In this document: in pieces, positions 6,839 through 11,061 of the stretch
Layout of the letters: each line of letters begins with the position of its first letter
How positions within the stretch are numbered: the stretch's first letter is position 1
Origin: Myxococcales bacterium
GTDB taxonomy: Bacteria > Myxococcota_C > UBA6777
Length of the DNA stretch: 11,061 bases
Assembly: GCA_027005175.1 (NCBI GenBank)
Contig: JALTMC010000759.1
Coordinates: 1-11,061 of the forward strand
Direction of reading: 5' to 3'
Program-made: the position numbers and the translations under genes
The notes under the pieces: generated by a model
The model's input: the letters and a program-made list of their open reading frames with translations, nothing else
Database searches by the model: none
Told to the model about the DNA's origin: nothing

Positions 6839-7741
6839 ATGAAGTATTTACTTGGCATCCTAACCATCTTTTTCTGTGCAAACCCAGCACAAGCTCAAGA
6901 GCACGAAAAAAAAGCTCTCACAAAGAAAATAAGAAGACTAAAAAACAAGCTGTTACAGTTGGAGCAGGTACTGGATAAGTCCAACAATTCCCGCAACGCA
7001 CGAAAGAAAATGATGGGCATGCGCCGAAGAGGTATGGGTATGCGTCGAAGAGGTATGGGCATGCGCCGAAGAGGTATGGGCATGCGCCGAAGAGGTATGG
7101 GTATGCGCCGAAGAGGTATGGGCATGCGCCGAAGAGGTATGGGTATGCGTCGAAGAGGTATGGGTATGCGTCGAAGAGGTATGAGAGTGAAGTCTATGCG
7201 TATGAAGATGAAGTCTATGCGTATGAAGATGAAGTCTATGCGTATGAAGATGAAAGGCATGCCTATGATGGGAAAGCCACCACACAAAAGCCTGAAACGT
7301 TCTTCTTTGCCGGGATTTCCTGGTCTCTCACACCTATATCATATAGGCTCTTCCGACTTTTTTCTGGATCATGCCAAGCACATAAAGTTGACCAACAAAC
7401 AGAAAGTTCGGTTAAATCGTCTCAAAGAAAAAATTCTTTTAAAGATCGCTAGCTATGATCGCAAGATTGACCAAGCAGAACAGAGTCTATGGAAACTCAC
7501 AAGTATGGATCGTCCTCAATCCAAAAAGATTCGAGCTACGATTCAAGAGATCGAAAAACTACGAGGGGAAAAGCGTTTCCTTTTTATCCATGCTGTCGGA
7601 CATTCCGTACAAGTCTTAAATAACAGACAACGACGTTTGCTGAGTGGTCTCTCGGAGAAGGAGCGGCCAACAACATCTCCCACAAGCAAGAAAGCAAGCA
7701 GGAAGCAACCAACAACATCTCCCATGCGAAATATCCGATGA
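6839..7741 (+). CDS. Secreted Met/Arg-repeat protein with Spy/CpxP-like domain
   Basis: I start this 300-residue protein at ATG 6839 because GGAG lies six bases upstream and the frame then opens with a signal peptide (KYLLGILTIFFCANPAQA, cleavage after residue 19). A Lys-rich coiled-coil-like segment follows (residues about 22-50). Residues 59-114 are eight exact MGMRRRG units, residues 119-139 three SMRMKMK units, then GMPMMGK. The C-terminal half (about 165-285) is helical: KLTNKQKVRLNRLKEKIL, QAEQSLWKL, IEKLRGEKRF, LNNRQRRLLSGL. It resembles the LTxxQ-type helical hairpin fold of Spy, CpxP and ZraP, periplasmic stress or metal-sensing proteins. Methionine-rich MxM repeats commonly bind Cu(I) or Ag(I), so periplasmic metal binding is a fair inference, but the Arg triplets could equally bind anions or membranes. 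It overlaps the next gene by four bases (ATGA), implying translational coupling. Confidence 0.85.
   Translation: MKYLLGILTIFFCANPAQAQEHEKKALTKKIRRLKNKLLQLEQVLDKSNNSRNARKKMMGMRRRGMGMRRRGMGMRRRGMGMRRRGMGMRRRGMGMRRRGMGMRRRGMGMRRRGMRVKSMRMKMKSMRMKMKSMRMKMKGMPMMGKPPHKSLKRSSLPGFPGLSHLYHIGSSDFFLDHAKHIKLTNKQKVRLNRLKEKILLKIASYDRKIDQAEQSLWKLTSMDRPQSKKIRATIQEIEKLRGEKRFLFIHAVGHSVQVLNNRQRRLLSGLSEKERPTTSPTSKKASRKQPTTSPMRNIR
7013..7180 (+). repeat. 21-bp tandem repeat, 8 copies, encoding MGMRRRG
   Basis: Eight contiguous 21-bp units differ only at a few synonymous positions (GGC/GGT, CGC/CGT). Each unit adds seven residues, so copy-number change keeps the frame. The minus strand is also open through the array; that is a by-product of the repeat. 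Confidence 0.97.
7193..7255 (+). repeat. 21-bp tandem repeat, 3 copies, encoding SMRMKMK
   Basis: Three near-identical units (TCTATGCGTATGAAGATGAA plus one base) encode a second Met/basic repeat. The period equals that of the MGMRRRG array, which suggests the arrays share an origin or a structural constraint. Confidence 0.95.
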
Positions 7742-9516
7742 AGAATCTTCAAGCGATCAATGTAACAGTACTATTGTCTCTCATGCTCTCTCTAGGTTCT
7801 GTGTGCTTTGCTCAGCCGAGGTCGGCACATCAAAAGCATCACCCCAAGGCAGGAAAAGGCCGTATGGGTCGGGGCCGTATGGGTAAGGGCCATATGGGTA
7901 GAGGACACAGAGGCAGAGGAGAAAGGGAGCTCTATCCAAAGCTCATATCTCTTCCAGACTTGAGTCCTGAGCAAAGAGTTAAGCTGAGAAGAGTATCGTA
8001 CACGCTTATGTTGAGAGGCCTTACTCTCATGTTGGAAAGTGTGGACGATCTTTTTCGAGCATCCATCGACGAAGATTTAGACCGAATGCATAGTGCAACA
8101 CTGAGACTTCGTACAGGATTAAAGCAGTTTGAGTCGGCTCTAGCAACGACCCGAGCCATAGAGCAAGGTGCCTCTCCAAGAAACGAAGCCCTGCGTTGGT
8201 TCAAATCAGAGCTACATTTGTTGCCGCCAGTAGGGCAAGAGAGAAAGACTCTGATTTTTGGGATGTCCCCATTTCATCTCACCATTTGCTCCGTCTTGGT
8301 CATCTTCATGATACTGATGCTGTGGATGTATGTTCACAAGATGAAAAAAGCGGCCTCACTGCTTCAGACTCTTCAGAACGTACCACCACCCTCTCCCAAA
8401 ACTCAGACACTCGAAAGAGCTTCAGCTCATCAAGAAGTCGCCACTCCACGCTCAGGAAAGTGGTCGGGCCAACTCAAAGTAGGTTCGATTTTCTCTGAAA
8501 CTCCGAATGTAAAAACATTTCGATTTGTTAGCCCTGATGAGAGTCCACTTCCTTTTGCTTACCTGCCTGGGCAGTTTTTAACCCTTTCTCTGAAGCCTGA
8601 CGACAAAGTTGTCAAACGTTCCTACACGATCTCTTCTTCCCCGACACAGCGTTACTATTGCGAAATAACTGTCAAGCGAGAAGAGCACGGTCTTGTTTCA
8701 AAATATTTGTGTGATCACCTCACAGAAGGAGGGACTCTAGATATCTCTGCACCGGGAGGACGCCTCACCTTTACAGGCAAAGAAGCAGACAGTATTGTTC
8801 TGCTCGCAGGAGGTGTCGGGATCACACCCATGATGAGTGTGATTCGGTATCTCACAGACATTGGATGGCCCAAAGACATCTATTTGTTTTATTCCTGTCG
8901 TCATCCCGAGGAGTTTATCTTTCGGGAAGAGTTAGAATACCTACAGGCTCGTCACCCCAAACTACATGTGCTCGTGACCATGACAAAGGCCAAGAAAGAA
9001 GAGTGGCCGGGGCCAAGAGAGCGATTGAATAAGACACTCCTCTCGGAATTCATCCCGGACATAAGCTCAAAGAGAGTTCATATTTGTGGATCGGTTCCTA
9101 TGACAGCTGCAGCAAAGTCTATTCTTTCCGAGCTGGGTCTCCCCAAAGAACAGGTCAAGTCCGAATCTTTTGGTGGTCAAAAAAAGAAAGGTACACAGGC
9201 ACAAACAGAGGAGAGACAAGAGCCAACAGAAGTCACACAAGCCCCCAAGGAGGGGGTTCCCCAAGTTACGTTCCAGAAAAGCAAGAAGTCCGTAGACCTA
9301 CCACACGACAAGTGTATTTTAGAGGTAGCAGAAGAAAACGGAGTGGACATCGACTATACTTGTCGCGAGGGGACTTGTGGGGATTGTATCGTCAAGATTC
9401 TCTCTGGAGAAGTCAACATGGAGTGTGAAGATGGTCTGGATCCGGAAGAAAAGGCGCAGGGATTTGCTCTAGCTTGTCAGGCAAAATCCACAAAAGATGT
9501 CGTTGTAGATGCCTAA
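7738..9516 (+). CDS. Fused Spy-like sensor, membrane anchor, FAD/NAD(P)H reductase and [2Fe-2S] ferredoxin
   Basis: The 592-residue protein has, in order: a signal peptide (1-25, ending CFAQ); a Gly/Arg/Met/His repeat (about 40-61, GRMGRGRMGKGHMGRGHRGRG shape); a helical LSPEQRVKLRRV segment of Spy/CpxP type (about 73-165); one membrane helix (about 179-199) followed by HKMKK, placing the rest in the cytoplasm; a ferredoxin-reductase FAD domain with RSYTISSSP (294-302); an NAD(P)-binding domain with GGVGITPM (358-365) and CGS; and a plant-type ferredoxin with Cys542, 547, 550 and 580 (C-x4-C-x2-C-x29-C). Reductases with this domain order (FAD, NAD, then ferredoxin) pass electrons from NAD(P)H to a partner. 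The periplasmic N-terminal part is not known to me in that family. It begins within the stop of the preceding gene (ATGA). The cytochrome b gene downstream is the likely electron acceptor. Confidence 0.92.
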   Translation: MKNLQAINVTVLLSLMLSLGSVCFAQPRSAHQKHHPKAGKGRMGRGRMGKGHMGRGHRGRGERELYPKLISLPDLSPEQRVKLRRVSYTLMLRGLTLMLESVDDLFRASIDEDLDRMHSATLRLRTGLKQFESALATTRAIEQGASPRNEALRWFKSELHLLPPVGQERKTLIFGMSPFHLTICSVLVIFMILMLWMYVHKMKKAASLLQTLQNVPPPSPKTQTLERASAHQEVATPRSGKWSGQLKVGSIFSETPNVKTFRFVSPDESPLPFAYLPGQFLTLSLKPDDKVVKRSYTISSSPTQRYYCEITVKREEHGLVSKYLCDHLTEGGTLDISAPGGRLTFTGKEADSIVLLAGGVGITPMMSVIRYLTDIGWPKDIYLFYSCRHPEEFIFREELEYLQARHPKLHVLVTMTKAKKEEWPGPRERLNKTLLSEFIPDISSKRVHICGSVPMTAAAKSILSELGLPKEQVKSESFGGQKKKGTQAQTEERQEPTEVTQAPKEGVPQVTFQKSKKSVDLPHDKCILEVAEENGVDIDYTCREGTCGDCIVKILSGEVNMECEDGLDPEEKAQGFALACQAKSTKDVVVDA

Positions 9517-9541
9517 AACACGGATCGGCTGGAAGAACCGA

Positions 9542-9840
9542 GTCAAAGCCGTCAGTTGCGAGTCTGACAAGGCATGACGCCGAGGCATACTTTCATGATT
9601 CCAAGAAGCCATAACGAAGTCAGACGACGCAAATGGCTGCTTTGACGACCGACGGCAAACCGGTCAGTGTTCTAACTCGCATGAATCACGTTCCTCGTCG
9701 CAAGGCGATGAAAAGCCCGATCCGTTATAAGGCAAAGACAGGAGCGTACTCGCAGGCAGCGGTACACCACATCGTCGAGACGGCCAAATAAGCTTGGCGC
9801 ACCACCGGGCTACCATGCCAGATACCGGGCGCAAACTGTA
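9542..9840 (+). ncRNA. Structured RNA candidate, possibly HEARO/omega-RNA-like
   Basis: This stretch is visibly GC-richer than its flanks and has no intact gene. A long interrupted stem is directly visible: 9542-9549 with 9639-9646 (8 bp), 9556-9560 with 9628-9632 (5 bp) and 9562-9568 with 9619-9625 (7 bp). Further hairpins are GACCG/CGGTC (9647-9651, 9661-9665) and CGTCGC/GCGATG (9696-9701, 9705-9710). AGCCCG (9714-9719) can pair over distance with CGGGCT (9806-9811). The wording CCGGTCAGTGTTCTAACTCG and GATGAAAAGCCCGA recalls HEARO (omega) RNAs, the guide RNA scaffolds of IscB transposon nucleases, but that is memory-based. No iscB reading frame is present; if the assignment holds it is an orphan copy. 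Strand is chosen because G-U pairs and that resemblance favour plus. The alternative is a decayed mobile-element remnant. Confidence 0.4.
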
Positions 9841-10054
9841 GCTGAACGTTCCTAAATCATGTGGACTCAAGTGGAGAAGAATACAAACAAAGCAACTCTT
9901 GTATTAAGCGAGTGTTTCGAACAAAGCAAAGTGCTACCTTAAAGACCTAGCACAGGAGTTGTTTGCTCACTGCTCCTGTCCAATGATGGTTCTTTCCATC
10001 ACTGGCATTTCTCGTCTTTCCCCAAAATAGAGTACAAAGTCTACGGAATGATCG
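9841..10054. other. AT-rich gap before the cytochrome b gene
   Basis: No gene is supported here. Two hairpins lie near its middle: ACAGGAG/CTCCTGT (9952-9958, 9973-9979) with a 14-nt loop, and TGATGG/CCATCA (9984-9989, 9996-10001) with loop TTCTTT. Neither is followed by a clear T-run, so they may shape the leader of the cytochrome gene rather than terminate transcription. Confidence 0.5.
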
Positions 10055-11061
10055 ATGAAAGAAAAAGAACTCCTCGTCGTAAGCGGCTTAGTCGTCCTAA
10101 TGCTCATGGTATGGCTGGGCTTTTTACTGCATGCGAATCTTCGCTTCTCTGGCAGTTTCTGGGGTGGCATCCTTGCAATAACCGGAAGCTTACTGATGTT
10201 TTACCCTCTACTCTATATGTTCATAAAACGAATAAAGTGGGTAAAAGCAAGCATCAAAAAGCATATCGCAATGCGAACTTTGTTGGCTTGGCACATCTAC
10301 GCAGGAATCCTTGGCCCGATCTTGGTACTCCTGCACACTGCACACAAATATGAAAGTTTGCTGGGGCAAGTACTCACTGCTCTAACGCTACTGGTTGCTA
10401 TCAGTGGATTTGTAGGCCGCTATTTATTGAAGCAATTTTCGAGAGAGATGAGCCAAAAGAAAGCGATGTTATCCGAGCTACAAGCCTCTTATGCACAAGC
10501 TCAAAGGGAGATTCCTCACAATCCAGAGATATCCTCTTTGATACAACCTTACTCTGGATTTTTCTCAAGATTGGCTGGTCTCTTTTTCAAAGAAGACACA
10601 ACAGACCAAGCCAAGCTACTAGCTCCTGTGACACTCATTCGACTGGCTGACTCTATCGCTGATCTTGAATATGCCATAAAAACACACCAAAAGTTTAAGC
10701 AGTGGTTTGCAAAATGGCTTAAATTTCATATTGTCATTTCCTTTGGATTGTATCTTCTCATCGGCTTGCACGTCTGGGCAGCTATTCATTTTGGGTTGAG
10801 ATGGTCTGAAAGTTGGGCACCATCAACGTTTAAAAAGAAGGCACAGATCATTGTGAGACAAGAGCCAAAAGAGGAGTTCTCCAAACAGTTCTCCTTGCTG
10901 TACAAACACTACTGGAGACCCACTGTACGAATACACGGTACAAAGACTACCGTCTTTGATTATGCTGGGCTCAAGAAGCTATCAAAGATTCCAAACTCCA
11001 GATATGATAAAATTGTAAAAGCCCTCAAACGAATTGACCCTGAACGGCTAGGAAACACCAA
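10055..11061 (+). CDS. Di-heme b-type membrane cytochrome, ferric-reductase-like (3' end outside window)
   Basis: The frame from ATG 10055 is open to the right edge (335 codons seen); an in-frame TGA two codons upstream (10049-10051) prevents any longer form. A weak GGA sits seven bases before the start. Membrane helices are predicted near residues 5-26, 36-57, 76-95, 101-120 and 225-250. His80 and His94 (WHIYAGILGPILVLLHTAH) and His225 and His239 (FHIVISFGLYLLIGLHVW) are two H-x13-H pairs in separate helices, the arrangement that coordinates two stacked hemes in ferric reductases, NADPH oxidases and related cytochromes. His97 and His245 lie nearby. A soluble loop of about 90 residues separates helices 4 and 5, and a basic C-terminal segment (RPTVRIHGTKTTVFDYAGL) follows. 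It probably accepts electrons from the upstream reductase-ferredoxin and delivers them to the periplasm; final acceptor unknown. Confidence 0.82.
   Translation, partial: MKEKELLVVSGLVVLMLMVWLGFLLHANLRFSGSFWGGILAITGSLLMFYPLLYMFIKRIKWVKASIKKHIAMRTLLAWHIYAGILGPILVLLHTAHKYESLLGQVLTALTLLVAISGFVGRYLLKQFSREMSQKKAMLSELQASYAQAQREIPHNPEISSLIQPYSGFFSRLAGLFFKEDTTDQAKLLAPVTLIRLADSIADLEYAIKTHQKFKQWFAKWLKFHIVISFGLYLLIGLHVWAAIHFGLRWSESWAPSTFKKKAQIIVRQEPKEEFSKQFSLLYKHYWRPTVRIHGTKTTVFDYAGLKKLSKIPNSRYDKIVKALKRIDPERLGNT

Noticed and set aside
6895-7287. Minus-strand frames rich in IPIPLRR or HTSSTHTH
   Set aside because: Antisense readings of the 21-bp Met/Arg arrays.
9633-9791. 52-codon plus-strand frame starting MAALTTDGKPVSVLTRMN
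   Set aside because: The amino-acid pattern is protein-like, but there is no ribosome site and it lies across strongly paired RNA segments. It could still be a decayed coding remnant.
1-11061. CRISPR array, tRNA, rRNA or intact insertion sequence
   Set aside because: The tandem repeats have no spacers and are coding; no tRNA or rRNA signature and no intact transposase was seen.

Overview
The window looks like chromosomal DNA of a Gram-negative bacterium of moderate GC content. The nearest match I can suggest is a Myxococcota/Deltaproteobacteria-type organism. The reasons are a large cytoplasmic protein with a winged-helix-like N-terminus and long low-complexity repeat linkers, a GC lipoprotein, and several secreted periplasmic proteins. 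This assignment is inference; no rRNA, tRNA or marker gene is present.

Layout. Positions 1-2502 (minus) hold the first 834 codons of a large protein that runs off the left edge. It carries three unrelated tandem-repeat blocks (42-bp, 15-bp and 60-bp units). Positions 2503-3091 contain no convincing protein gene but have several strong hairpins: a terminator facing left, two terminator-like hairpins facing right, and a set of competing complementary arms. This is a candidate small-RNA locus. Positions 3092-3376 (minus) encode a small secreted Cys-rich protein resembling the BufA2 bufferin-type copper metallophores. Positions 3540-4253 (minus) encode a putative lipoprotein of unknown function. 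A divergent intergenic region (4254-4756) with one good sigma70-like promoter leads to a plus-strand OPA-type MFS transporter (4757-6559) with an unusual Ala/Lys-rich N-terminal extension.

Positions 6839-11061 (plus) form a redox/metal module. Its first gene encodes a secreted protein with eight MGMRRRG repeats, three SMRMKMK repeats and a Spy/CpxP-like helical domain. Overlapping it by ATGA is a fused, membrane-anchored protein: signal peptide, Met/Gly/Arg/His-rich repeats, a second Spy-like segment, one membrane helix, a cytoplasmic FAD/NAD(P)H reductase, and a plant-type [2Fe-2S] ferredoxin. After a 538-bp gap comes a membrane protein with two His-x13-His pairs, typical of di-heme b cytochromes. 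Read together, these suggest a transmembrane electron-transfer chain from NAD(P)H through FAD, [2Fe-2S] and heme b to the periplasm, tied to Met-rich periplasmic domains that could bind copper or another soft metal. I think this is the most interesting system in the window.

The gap before the cytochrome gene (9517-10054) contains a richly base-paired, GC-richer segment with no intact gene. It looks like a structured RNA. Some motifs remind me of HEARO/omega RNAs, the guide RNAs of IscB-type transposon nucleases, but no IscB gene is present and this identification is tentative.
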